Shown here one piece after another: positions 8,834 through 16,631 of a stretch of DNA of 64,000 bases. The DNA lies in NCBI RefSeq assembly GCF_023660105.1, contig NZ_JAMHGA010000028.1, positions 86,514 through 150,513 on the forward strand, in the 5' to 3' direction. Made by a program: the position numbers and the translations under genes. Within the stretch, counting starts at the first letter, position 1. Every line of letters begins with the position of its first letter. The notes under the pieces were generated by a model. That model was not told where the DNA came from. It ran no database searches and saw only the letters and a program-made list of their open reading frames with translations. This DNA is from Desulfovibrio aminophilus. Its GTDB lineage: Bacteria; Desulfobacterota; Desulfovibrionia; Desulfovibrionales; Desulfovibrionaceae.

Positions 8834-8865
8834 ATCGTTTCTCTCTCCAGGTGCTGTGTTGAGCT

Positions 8866-9900
8866 TTAAGCCTTGGCCTCTTCCTCGGCGCCCTCGGGCA
8901 GCTTCTCCAGGGGCAGTCCGGCCTCGTACATGGGCTCGCGGAAGTCGTCCTCGTAGTGCTCGTAGCTGTGCGGCATGATCCCCTTGTCGTTCCAGGGATT
9001 CTCATGGTGCTTCATGCGCGTGTCGTTGGGCAGGTTGCGCGTGGGCGAGAGGAAGACGCCGCCCAGGTGCATGAGCTTGGAGAAGGGGAAGTACGCCAGC
9101 AGCACGCTCACCAGGAAGAGGTGGACGAAGAAGCTGTTGTCGATGCCCGCCGGGACCTTGAACTGGAACTGCAGCGCGCTGACCACCAGCTCCTTGATGG
9201 CCATGACGTCCACCTTGGCGAAGTAGCGCATGTAGATGCCGGAGAGCGAGATGCCCAGGAGCAGGAACAGCGGGAAGAAGTCGTTGACCAGGGAGATGTA
9301 GCGGATCTTCGCGTCGGCCAGGCGGCGGCCCAGGAGGAAGAGCAGGCCGACCAGGATCAGCACGTCGGACATGTACATCCGGGGCACGCCGATCTGCATG
9401 ATGCCGTCGCCGAACTCCAGCCACTCGATGGGCATGGGCACGCTGGCCAGAAAGAGGCGCATGTGCCGGGCCACGATGATGAAGAAGGAGTAGTGGAAGA
9501 AGATCGCGAACAGCCACAGCCATTTGGCCGAGGCGTAGGCCACCACGTTGTTCTTCACGTCCAGCTTCAGGGACGTGTTGCGGAACAGCGAGCGGAAGCA
9601 GAGCACCTCCAGGAGCATGCGCATGAACGTCTGCGGGCCCGTGGAGGGGTTGTCCCACTTGTTCTGCTTGAACAGCGTGGGGTCATAGGGTTCCTGCTGG
9701 CCGCCGGTGGTGGGGATGCGGAACGGCACCGGGCGTCGGGCCCAGCCATACACCTTGCAGACGAACCCCGCCACGAAGACGAGGAGCGCCGTCGAGGGGA
9801 TGCAAATGCCGAAGAAGACGTTCAGCTTTGCCGCCCCGACCCCGATCAACGGGATCAGCACCAAGGCAAAGACGAAAACCAGCGAGTACAATGCATTCAT
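8866..9900 (-). CDS. dsrM: Sulfite reduction-associated complex, NarI-like diheme membrane subunit
   Basis: DsrM is a NarI-type cytochrome b that exchanges electrons with menaquinol and is the direct membrane partner of DsrK. Five or six hydrophobic helices are visible in the 344 aa, with histidines in the spans around IFFHYSFFIIVARHMRLFL as likely heme ligands. The start (9900) follows GAGGTGACGGGAG. It is the second gene of the transcription unit, after the RsbRD_N-domain gene. Confidence 0.95.
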   Translation of the reverse strand: MNALYSLVFVFALVLIPLIGVGAAKLNVFFGICIPSTALLVFVAGFVCKVYGWARRPVPFRIPTTGGQQEPYDPTLFKQNKWDNPSTGPQTFMRMLLEVLCFRSLFRNTSLKLDVKNNVVAYASAKWLWLFAIFFHYSFFIIVARHMRLFLASVPMPIEWLEFGDGIMQIGVPRMYMSDVLILVGLLFLLGRRLADAKIRYISLVNDFFPLFLLLGISLSGIYMRYFAKVDVMAIKELVVSALQFQFKVPAGIDNSFFVHLFLVSVLLAYFPFSKLMHLGGVFLSPTRNLPNDTRMKHHENPWNDKGIMPHSYEHYEDDFREPMYEAGLPLEKLPEGAEEEAKA

Positions 9901-9947
9901 CTCCCGTCACCTCGTTTGAGTGTTCGGCCCGCCCCGGGGCCCGCCAC

Positions 9948-10505
9948 TTATGCCTTGCCGGCCTCTTCGGCCGAAACGTCCAGCACCAGACCGGCCTTGC
10001 GCATGATGTTGCGGTGCGCGAGCTTGATCTCCTTCACCCGCAGCTCGTAGATCTGCTGCCGGTCCCGGAAGTAGACGTCGAAGGCCAGCAGGGCCATGTT
10101 GTCCACCCGGGTCTCGAAGGCCAGAAGCTCGGCCAGCCGCCCCTGGTCCGACAGATCGTCGGCCAGGGCCTCGCGCAGGGCCTTCTTCAACAGGAAAACG
10201 AAGCTCAAGGCCACCGACGGCGCGAAATCCTGCACCGCCCTGATCTTCACCAGGCCATTCAGCGCGGCGCAGAGGGCGTCGGCGTCCTCCCAGGACAGGA
10301 GCAGGGAGAAGACCTCGCCCGCGGTGGAGCGGATGGCCTGGCCCACCGGGTTCTCGAACAGGTCCCGGTTGGCCTTCCAGACCTTCTGGGTCTCCGCCGG
10401 ATAGGTGCCGAAAATAAGCTCCACCCAGCGGTCCACCAGCGGCTCCTCCAGAGCGGCCAGCTGCTCCAGGAGGGGCAAACGCCGTTGATCCTCGGTCCGT
10501 GCCAT
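9948..10505 (-). CDS. RsbRD N-terminal-domain protein leading the dsr operon
   Basis: This 185-aa all-helical soluble protein resembles the N-terminal sensory domain of RsbRD-type RsbT co-antagonists (LLEQLAALEEPLVDRWVE, then NPVGQAIRSTAGEVF). That globin-like domain is known from stressosome proteins, but no STAS domain is present here. Small proteins of this type are seen ahead of dsrM in sulfate reducers. It lies 47 bases upstream of dsrM in the same orientation, so it is probably co-transcribed and may sense a ligand or redox state for the complex. The function is inferred from context only. Confidence 0.75.
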   Translation of the reverse strand: MARTEDQRRLPLLEQLAALEEPLVDRWVELIFGTYPAETQKVWKANRDLFENPVGQAIRSTAGEVFSLLLSWEDADALCAALNGLVKIRAVQDFAPSVALSFVFLLKKALREALADDLSDQGRLAELLAFETRVDNMALLAFDVYFRDRQQIYELRVKEIKLAHRNIMRKAGLVLDVSAEEAGKA

Positions 10506-10579
10506 ATCGCGCCACAGCGGCCGCGCCGCCCGGGGGGGCGCGCGTCCGCGTCGTCAGTATGTTCGTGTCTGTCGGAGGT

Positions 10580-10595
10580 CGTGAAATCTCTCACG
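10580..10595. promoter_or_regulatory. Candidate CRP/FNR- or Rex-like operator upstream of the dsr operon
   Basis: CGTGAAATCTCTCACG is an inverted repeat with perfect CGTGA/TCACG arms and a 6-base spacer, 75-90 bases before the first codon of the RsbRD_N gene. GTGA-N6-TCAC is the core of CRP/FNR-family sites and is close to Rex-type GTGA/TCAC sites. The remaining 300 bases between the divergent genes (10506-10813) show no other clear signal. Confidence 0.4.
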
Positions 10596-10813
10596 TTTAA
10601 ACACCGCCCTTATTTCAGACCAAGGGCAAAAGGTCAATCCGTTTTCCGGGATTTCCCGACGCGGCGAGAGGGATTCCGATCCGCGCGGGCGCTTTTCCCT
10701 CAAGCCCTGAAACGGCGGCCTCCGGCCGGACGTCCCTGGGACGTGAACATCATTCGTCAACCCTGGGCGCGAATCCCCAGACGGCCGCATCGCGGTCACG
10801 GAGGACCATCGAC

Positions 10814-11227
10814 ATGCGTGTTTCCCCCCACTTCTTCTGGAGCTCCATCCTCGTCCTTTCCCTGGTCACGGGCCTGTCGGCCCTGGGCCTCGCCTGGGAC
10901 GGCAAGCCGGGCCCAGGCCCCGGCGACGGCCCGGCCCGACTCGATCCGGGCAAACAGGCCCTGCTCGACAAGCTCCTGGAGGAACACCGCAAGACCGTGC
11001 AACCCCTGCTCGACCAGCTCTTCGTCAAGGAGCACGAACTCAGGGCCCTGGAGCGCCGGTCCAAGGCCGACCTCCCGGCCGTGCGCGCCGCGGCCGAGGA
11101 GATCGTGAGCCTGCGCGGGCAGGTTTTCGAGCAGGATGAGGCCTTCCGGGCCAAGGTCCTGAAAGAGACCGGGCTGCGCCTGCCCCCGCCCCCGCCGTGC
11201 GGACGGCTTGCTCCCGAGCCCATCTGA
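10814..11227 (+). CDS. ZraP-like periplasmic metal-binding or chaperone protein, copy 1
   Basis: A 137-aa secreted protein with an N-terminal signal (about residues 1-28, SILVLSLVTGLSALGLA) and a central helical hairpin of the Spy/CnrR/ZraP type (LLDKLLEEHRKTVQPLLDQL, then LRGQVFEQDEAFRAKVLKE). The C-terminus is proline-rich. It is a clear paralogue of the protein encoded at 11477. Such proteins bind zinc or copper and act as envelope-stress chaperones or sensors. The start follows GGAGGA at 10800-10805. No sigma-54 site is seen before this copy. Confidence 0.75.
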   Translation: MRVSPHFFWSSILVLSLVTGLSALGLAWDGKPGPGPGDGPARLDPGKQALLDKLLEEHRKTVQPLLDQLFVKEHELRALERRSKADLPAVRAAAEEIVSLRGQVFEQDEAFRAKVLKETGLRLPPPPPCGRLAPEPI

Positions 11228-11313
11228 TCCCCCGGCGGGAGGGTCCGGCCCTCCCGCCCCCTTCTCCCGCCTCCGCCGCGCCCCCGTCGCCCGTCCCCGC
11301 CCACGCCCGCGCA

Positions 11314-11357
11314 ATGTGCAGGATGTTGCATGGATTCATGTGCTGTTTATTGCACAT
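11314..11357 (+). promoter_or_regulatory. Pair of upstream activator palindromes for the sigma-54 promoter
   Basis: Two copies of ATGTGC-N6-TTGCAY occur at 11314-11331 and 11338-11355, 24 bases centre to centre. The second has perfect ATGTGC/GCACAT arms (11338-11343 and 11352-11357). They end about 55 bases before the sigma-54 -24 element, a usual place for enhancer sites of an NtrC-family activator such as ZraR. The regulator itself is not in the window. Confidence 0.6.
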
Positions 11358-11408
11358 CGCGATCCGCGGATGCCGCATTTATACATTGATATTATTCCCT
11401 TTTCATCG

Positions 11409-11426
11409 TTGGCACGGCCTATGCTT
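11409..11426 (+). promoter_or_regulatory. Sigma-54 (RpoN) promoter for the second ZraP-like gene
   Basis: TTGGCACGGCCTATGCTT has the invariant GG (11411-11412) and GC (11423-11424) exactly 10 bases apart and departs from the TGGCACG-N4-TTGCW consensus at one base. It lies about 50 bases before the start codon at 11477 and would also drive the DUF2318 and ABC genes if transcription continues. Confidence 0.75.
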
Positions 11427-11476
11427 CATCCCGAACAAAACAAAGGCCGCGCCCCGCGGCCAAGGAGGATTTCACG

Positions 11477-11974
11477 ATGACCAAGACCGCCACCCGTTCC
11501 GCCTGGTACCTGGGACTGGCCCTGAGCATGGTGCTCGGACTCGCCGCCGCTTCCTACGCCTTCGGAGGCTACGGTCACGGCATGGGCCCCGGCTACGGCA
11601 TGATGAACGACTACGCCCAGCTCACCCCGGAGAAGCGCGCCGCCGTGGACAAGCTTTTCGCCGAGCACCGCAAGGCCGTGCAGCCCCTGCGCGACGAGCT
11701 GTTCATCAAGCAGGCCGAGCTGGACGCCGTGGAGCGCCAGCAGAACCCGGACCTGAACGCCGTGCGCACCCTGGCCAAGGACATCACCGTGCTGCGCGGC
11801 AAGCTGGCCGACCAGCGTGACGCCTTCCGGGCCAAGGTCGAAAAGGAGACCGGCATCGAGATGGGTCCCGGCCGCGGCTACGGCATGGGTTACGGCCACG
11901 GCTACGGCCACGACGGCTACGGCATGGGCTACGGCCGCGGCATGGGTTCCGGCGGCGGCTGCGGCCGCTGGTAG
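11477..11974 (+). CDS. ZraP-like periplasmic metal-binding protein, copy 2
   Basis: A 165-aa secreted protein with a cleavable signal ending near AAASYAFG. It has the Spy/ZraP helical core (LTPEKRAAVDKLFAEHRKAV and LRGKLADQRDAFRAKVEKE) and Gly/His/Tyr-rich ends (GGYGHGMGPGYGMM; GYGHGYGHDGYGMGYG) able to bind metal ions. The core aligns closely with copy 1, so the pair arose by duplication. A strong GGAGG lies 9 bases before the ATG. The sigma-54 promoter with twin activator sites indicates inducible envelope metal-stress expression. Confidence 0.82.
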   Translation: MTKTATRSAWYLGLALSMVLGLAAASYAFGGYGHGMGPGYGMMNDYAQLTPEKRAAVDKLFAEHRKAVQPLRDELFIKQAELDAVERQQNPDLNAVRTLAKDITVLRGKLADQRDAFRAKVEKETGIEMGPGRGYGMGYGHGYGHDGYGMGYGRGMGSGGGCGRW

Positions 11975-12053
11975 GCCCCACGATTCCCGGGACGGAGGCC
12001 GGGCGCGCTCCCGGCCCTCCGTCCCCTTCCCCCCTCGCCCCTGGAGACCTCCG

Positions 12054-12512
12054 ATGACCAAGCGCTTCCTCTTCCGCCTCGCCGTGCTGATGCTCATCCT
12101 CGGCATGGCCGGCGTGGCCCACGCCTTCTTCGGCATGTTCGACCGGGGCCCGCGCATGCTCCAGCCCGACAAGGGCGTGGTGCGCCTGTCCCTGGACCAG
12201 TTCCGCGACGGCCAGGCCCATCGCTACGCCCTGGACGTGGCCGGCAAGACCGTGCCCTTCTTCGTGATCCAGAGCCGCGACGGCGTGGCCCGGGCCGCCT
12301 TCGACGCCTGCGACGTCTGCTGGGCCGAGCGCAAGGGCTACTCCCAGGACGGCGACTTCATGGTCTGCGACAACTGCGGCCAGCGCTTCCACACCTCGCG
12401 CATCAACGAGGTCAAGGGCGGCTGCAACCCCGCTCCCCTGGAGCGGACCGTGGACGGCGGCGACCTGGTCATCCGGGTCGCGGACATCGCGGCCGGAGCC
12501 CGCTACTTCTAG
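12054..12512 (+). CDS. DUF2318 metal/Fe-S-like periplasmic protein
   Basis: A 152-aa protein with an N-terminal signal or anchor (FRLAVLMLILGMAGVAHA) followed by the DUF2318 signature: FDACDVCWAERKGYSQ, MVCDNCGQRF, and GGCNPAPL. The five cysteines form two CxxC pairs and one single Cys and probably bind a metal or cluster. In other bacteria DUF2318 proteins occur with FTR1 or FtsX-type ABC components in iron or copper handling. Here it precedes an ABC permease by 7 bases, so the three genes look like one transport unit. Confidence 0.82.
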   Translation: MTKRFLFRLAVLMLILGMAGVAHAFFGMFDRGPRMLQPDKGVVRLSLDQFRDGQAHRYALDVAGKTVPFFVIQSRDGVARAAFDACDVCWAERKGYSQDGDFMVCDNCGQRFHTSRINEVKGGCNPAPLERTVDGGDLVIRVADIAAGARYF

Positions 12513-12519
12513 GCCGCCC

Positions 12520-13695
12520 ATGAACCTCTGCACCATCCCGCTGCGCAACCTGCGCCGCAAGCCGTTCAAGAACCTGCTCCTGGCCCTGGTCCTGACCCTG
12601 GGCGTGGCCGCCATCACGGCCCTGTCCGGCGTCTCCCGGGTGGTCGGCGAGAGCCTGGAAAAGAAGCTCACGGCCTACGGCGCGAACATCCTCGTGACCC
12701 CGCGCTCGGAAAAACTCACCGTGAGCTACGGCGGCCTGGCCCTGGGCGACATGCTCTACGGCCTGGAATACCTGGACGAGGCCGCCGCCCAAAAGGCCAT
12801 CGACGGCATCGCCCTGCGCAGGAACGTGAGCGTGGTCGCGCCCAAGCTCGTGGTCCCGGCTGAGTCCGGCGGCACGGCCCTGGCCGTGGTCGGCGTGCGC
12901 TTCGACCGCGAGCGCCTGCTCAAGGGCTACTGGAGCCTGGCCGGAACCTGGCCCGCCTCGGACTCCCAGGTCCTGCTCGGCTCCCGCGCCGCCGCCCGCC
13001 TGGGCGGAGCCGCCGGGCCCCTGGCCCCGGGCCACGCGCTGCGCATCTCCGGCCGCGACCTGACCGTGTCCGGCGTGCTGGCCGAAACCGGCGGCGACGA
13101 CGACAACGCGGCCTTCGCCACCCTGCCCCTGGCCCAGTCCCTGGCCAAGATGCCGGGCAAGGCCAATCTCCTGGAGGTCGCCGCGCTCTGCGCCGGGTGC
13201 CCCATCGAGGACATCGTGGCCCAGCTCGCCGCCGCCCTGCCCCACACCGAGGTCAAGGCCCTGCGCCAGGTGGTGGAGCAGCGCATGTACTCCGTGCATT
13301 TCGTGAAGAACCTGGCCCTGGCGGTGAGCCTGGTGATCCTGCTCACGGCCTGCGCCATGGTGGCCGCCAGCATGCTCTCCTCGGTGAACGAGCGCGTGCG
13401 CGAGATCGGCCTGCTGCGCTCCCTGGGCTTCTCCCGTGGGGCGGTGTTCTCCCTGTTCAGCTTCGAGGCCCTGGTCCTGGGCCTGGCCTCGGGCCTGGCG
13501 GGCCACCTGCTCGGCTTCTCGGCCACCGGGCCGATCCTGGCCGCGCTGCACGCCGAGGGCGGGACCCCCGTCTTCAGCCTCGCGGCCCTGGCCCTGACCG
13601 CCGGGTCCATCTCCCTGGTGAGCATGCTCTCATCCCTGTTCCCGGCCTGGCAGGCGTCGCGCGTGGACCCCTCCCAGGCCCTGGTTTCCCTCTAG
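12520..13695 (+). CDS. FtsX/MacB-type ABC transporter permease
   Basis: A 391-aa membrane protein with an N-terminal span (residues about 15-35), a large extracytoplasmic MacB-like domain, and three C-terminal spans (LALAVSLVILLTACAMVAAS and two more) in the FtsX arrangement. CAGCP near residue 225 gives two cysteines in the external domain that could bind metal. It lies between the DUF2318 gene and the ATPase gene. Such pairs usually work as mechanotransmission or export complexes; the substrate here is inferred to be metal-related from neighbours only. Confidence 0.88.
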   Translation: MNLCTIPLRNLRRKPFKNLLLALVLTLGVAAITALSGVSRVVGESLEKKLTAYGANILVTPRSEKLTVSYGGLALGDMLYGLEYLDEAAAQKAIDGIALRRNVSVVAPKLVVPAESGGTALAVVGVRFDRERLLKGYWSLAGTWPASDSQVLLGSRAAARLGGAAGPLAPGHALRISGRDLTVSGVLAETGGDDDNAAFATLPLAQSLAKMPGKANLLEVAALCAGCPIEDIVAQLAAALPHTEVKALRQVVEQRMYSVHFVKNLALAVSLVILLTACAMVAASMLSSVNERVREIGLLRSLGFSRGAVFSLFSFEALVLGLASGLAGHLLGFSATGPILAALHAEGGTPVFSLAALALTAGSISLVSMLSSLFPAWQASRVDPSQALVSL

Positions 13696-13707
13696 GAGGT
13701 CCGTTCC

Positions 13708-14388
<681 letters not shown>

Positions 14389-14480
14389 GAAAGAGGACGG
14401 CGGGGCTGTTCCGCCTCCCTGAACACCGGGCCGCGTCCCCGGCCGCGACAGAATCTCCTCTCCACCTCCCCTCCGTAACC

Positions 14481-14509
14481 GGGGGCCGCATCCGTCCGAT
14501 GCGGCCCCC
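14481..14509. terminator. GC-rich hairpin after the ABC operon
   Basis: GGGGGCCGCAT and ATGCGGCCCCC form a perfect 11-base-pair stem around a 7-base loop. There is no T tract, so it may be a weak terminator or 3' end stabiliser. A TTC-loop repeat follows directly. Confidence 0.5.
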
Positions 14510-14510
14510 G

Positions 14511-14589
14511 CCGGCTTCGCCGGTTCATAAGAAGACGGAGAGGGGCGACAAAAGAGCCTCCTTGCCTTTCTACAACCCGGCGAAGCCGG
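14511..14589. repeat. TTC-loop hairpin repeat (14.5 kb)
   Basis: CCGGCTTCGCCGG (14511-14523) and CCGGCGAAGCCGG (14577-14589) flank a stretch with the family core (TTCATAAGAAGACGG ... CCTTTCTA). It belongs to the dispersed family described under findings. Confidence 0.75.
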
Positions 14590-14590
14590 T

Positions 14591-14606
14591 TGACAACTGG
14601 TTGTCG
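14591..14606. promoter_or_regulatory. MarR-type operator upstream of the MarR gene
   Basis: TGACAACTGGTTGTC contains perfect GACAAC/GTTGTC arms with a 2-base spacer, 20 bases before the MarR start codon, where a repressor would block its own gene. Nearly the same site stands upstream of the second MarR-containing operon at 57.7 kb. Confidence 0.55.
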
Positions 14607-14625
14607 ATGAGGCAGCGTCGGGGCC

Positions 14626-15096
14626 ATGAAACCGGCGGCATCCCTCACCCCGCTGTCGCGGCTGACCCTGCTGGTCTTCCGGGCGCAGCAGGCCATCACC
14701 CGCGACGGCGACCGGCTGGCCGCGCCCTGGGGCGTCACGGCCGCGCAATGGAAGGCGCTCGGTGCGGTGAGCCTGGCCGAAGGTTCCGCCACGGCGGCGG
14801 CAGTGGGGCGGCGCATGGGCATGAGCCGCCAGGCCGCGGCCAAGCAGACCCGGATCCTGGCGGAGCGCGGCCTGCTGGAGCGCCGGGAGAACCCGGCGGA
14901 CGCCCGGGCCCCGGTCTATTCCCTGACTCCGCTGGGCCGGGCGACCCTGGAGGAGATCGGCGCGGCCTGGGCCCGGCGCGGCAAAACCCTGGCCAAGGGC
15001 CTGGACGACGCGTGCCTGGACGAGGCCTGCGGGGTGCTGAAGGGCCTGCTGGACCGGCTGGAAGGGCCGCCGGGCCCGCCCACGGGCTGGACCTGA
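14626..15096 (+). CDS. MarR-family transcriptional regulator
   Basis: A 156-aa winged-helix regulator. The HTH region is TAAAVGRRMGMSRQAAAKQ and the wing is RRENPADARAPVYSLTPLG, both typical of MarR. It probably binds the GACAAC/GTTGTC palindrome directly upstream and regulates itself. The DUF169 gene follows 56 bases later in the same direction. The effector is unknown. Confidence 0.88.
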   Translation: MKPAASLTPLSRLTLLVFRAQQAITRDGDRLAAPWGVTAAQWKALGAVSLAEGSATAAAVGRRMGMSRQAAAKQTRILAERGLLERRENPADARAPVYSLTPLGRATLEEIGAAWARRGKTLAKGLDDACLDEACGVLKGLLDRLEGPPGPPTGWT

Positions 15097-15152
15097 GGCC
15101 CTCCCGGCGCGGCGGACGCCGAACAGTCCTTGAACCCTTTGAGGAGGAGGCC

Positions 15153-16004
15153 ATGAACGACCTGCGCGAACGGCTCGACGGACTGCTGGAGGCCCTGGGC
15201 AAGGCCGAGGAGCCCGTCGGCGTGTTCTACTCCGACCGCGAACCGGCCCTGGGCTTCGCGCCCAAGCCCGGCCCGCCCATCTCCGCCGAACTGGAGCAAA
15301 GCGGGGCCATCGACTTCCGGGCCGTGTTCGAAAATTTCTCCTGCGTGCTCGGCAACATCTGGATGGCCCGCAAGAAGGGCATGCCCGCCTGGCTCACGGC
15401 CGAGCGCTACGGCTGCCCCGGGGCCTCGTTCCACTGCGGCTTCCACGCGCCCCAGCTGGAATTCATCGCCCGCTACGTGTCCACGGGCGCGCCCCAGGCC
15501 GCCCCGGGCGAACGCTACCTGCCCTCGCCCGAGGCCGTGCGCGGCTACTTCGCGGCCCTCTCGCCCCGGCCCGCCCCGGCCCGGGCCTGCGTATTCAAGC
15601 CCCTGTCCCTGCTGGAGCCCGGCGAGCAGCCGGAGGTGGTCGTCTTCTTCGCCCGGGGCGAAGCGCTCGGCGGGCTCTGCCAGCTGGCCTGCTTCGCCAG
15701 CGGCGACGTGGAGGCCGTGGCCATGCCCTTCGGCGCGGGCTGCGCCAGCATCCTGGCCTGGCCCCTGCGCTACCTGGAGCAGGGCCGGGAGCGGGCCGTG
15801 GTCGGCGGCCAAGACCCCTCCTGCCGCAAGTTCCTCAAGGTGGACGAGCTGACCTTCGCCGCGCCCTGGTCCCTGTTCGAGAAGATGCTCGCGGCCTGGC
15901 CGGACTCCTTCCTGGCGCACCACTCCTGGGAGGACCCGCGCAAGAAGGCCCTGCGCAGCCGCCGGACCTGGGGCGAGGACGGCGCGGAGGCCGGGCGGGC
16001 CTGA
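15153..16004 (+). CDS. DUF169-family protein
   Basis: A 283-aa soluble protein with the DUF169 pattern: EEPVGVFY near the N-terminus, a cysteine-containing centre (FENFSCVLGNIWMARKKG, then ERYGCPGASFHCGF), and GGLCQLACF and FGAGCASIL later. DUF169 proteins are common in anaerobes and have no firm function. Several conserved cysteines hint at metal or cluster binding. The start follows GAGGAGGAGG. It may share a promoter with the MarR gene. Confidence 0.82.
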   Translation: MNDLRERLDGLLEALGKAEEPVGVFYSDREPALGFAPKPGPPISAELEQSGAIDFRAVFENFSCVLGNIWMARKKGMPAWLTAERYGCPGASFHCGFHAPQLEFIARYVSTGAPQAAPGERYLPSPEAVRGYFAALSPRPAPARACVFKPLSLLEPGEQPEVVVFFARGEALGGLCQLACFASGDVEAVAMPFGAGCASILAWPLRYLEQGRERAVVGGQDPSCRKFLKVDELTFAAPWSLFEKMLAAWPDSFLAHHSWEDPRKKALRSRRTWGEDGAEAGRA

Positions 16005-16066
16005 TCCGGGCCGTTTGACACCCCGCCCCGGATGGCGGATAAAAGGCCCGGAACCGTGGAGGGGCC

Positions 16067-16624
16067 ATGACCATCCTGTACATCCTGCTGGGCGCTTCAG
16101 GCCTGGTGCTGCTCTGGCTCGTGCTGGTCTACAACCGGCTCGTGCGCGGCCGGAACATGGTCCGCGAGGCCTGGAGCGGCATCGACGTGCAGCTCAAGCG
16201 CCGCGCGGACCTCATCCCCAACCTGGTGGAGACGGTCAAGGGCTACGCGGCCCACGAAAAGGAAGCCCTGACCCGGGTCACGGAACTGCGCGCCAAGAGC
16301 CTCTCCGGCGGCGGCGCGGCCGAGCAGGGCCGCGTGCAGGCCGAGCTGGGCCGGGCCCTCACCGGGCTCTTCGCCGTGGCCGAGGCCTACCCCGAGCTCA
16401 AGGCCGACGCCTCCTTCCGCCAACTCCAGGGCGACCTGACCAACCTCGAGGAGCAGGTCCAGCTGGCCCGGCGCTACTACAACGGCGCGGCCCGCGACAT
16501 GAACATCGCCGTGGAGTCCTTCCCCAACAACCTCGTGGCCGGGGCCTTCGGCTTCCAAACCGTGGAGTACTTCGAGCTGGAGGACGCGGCCGACCGCGCG
16601 GTCCCGGACGTGTCCTTCAAGTAG
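16067..16624 (+). CDS. LemA family protein
   Basis: A 185-aa protein with one N-terminal membrane anchor (YILLGASGLVLLWLVLVYN) and the LemA helical domain (YNRLVRGRNMVREAWSGIDV, RRADLIPNLVETVKGYAAHE, YYNGAARDMNI). The following DUF2207 gene begins 7 bases after its stop. LemA and DUF2207 proteins are a frequent pair of unknown envelope function. Confidence 0.92.
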   Translation: MTILYILLGASGLVLLWLVLVYNRLVRGRNMVREAWSGIDVQLKRRADLIPNLVETVKGYAAHEKEALTRVTELRAKSLSGGGAAEQGRVQAELGRALTGLFAVAEAYPELKADASFRQLQGDLTNLEEQVQLARRYYNGAARDMNIAVESFPNNLVAGAFGFQTVEYFELEDAADRAVPDVSFK

Positions 16625-16631
16625 GCCCCCC

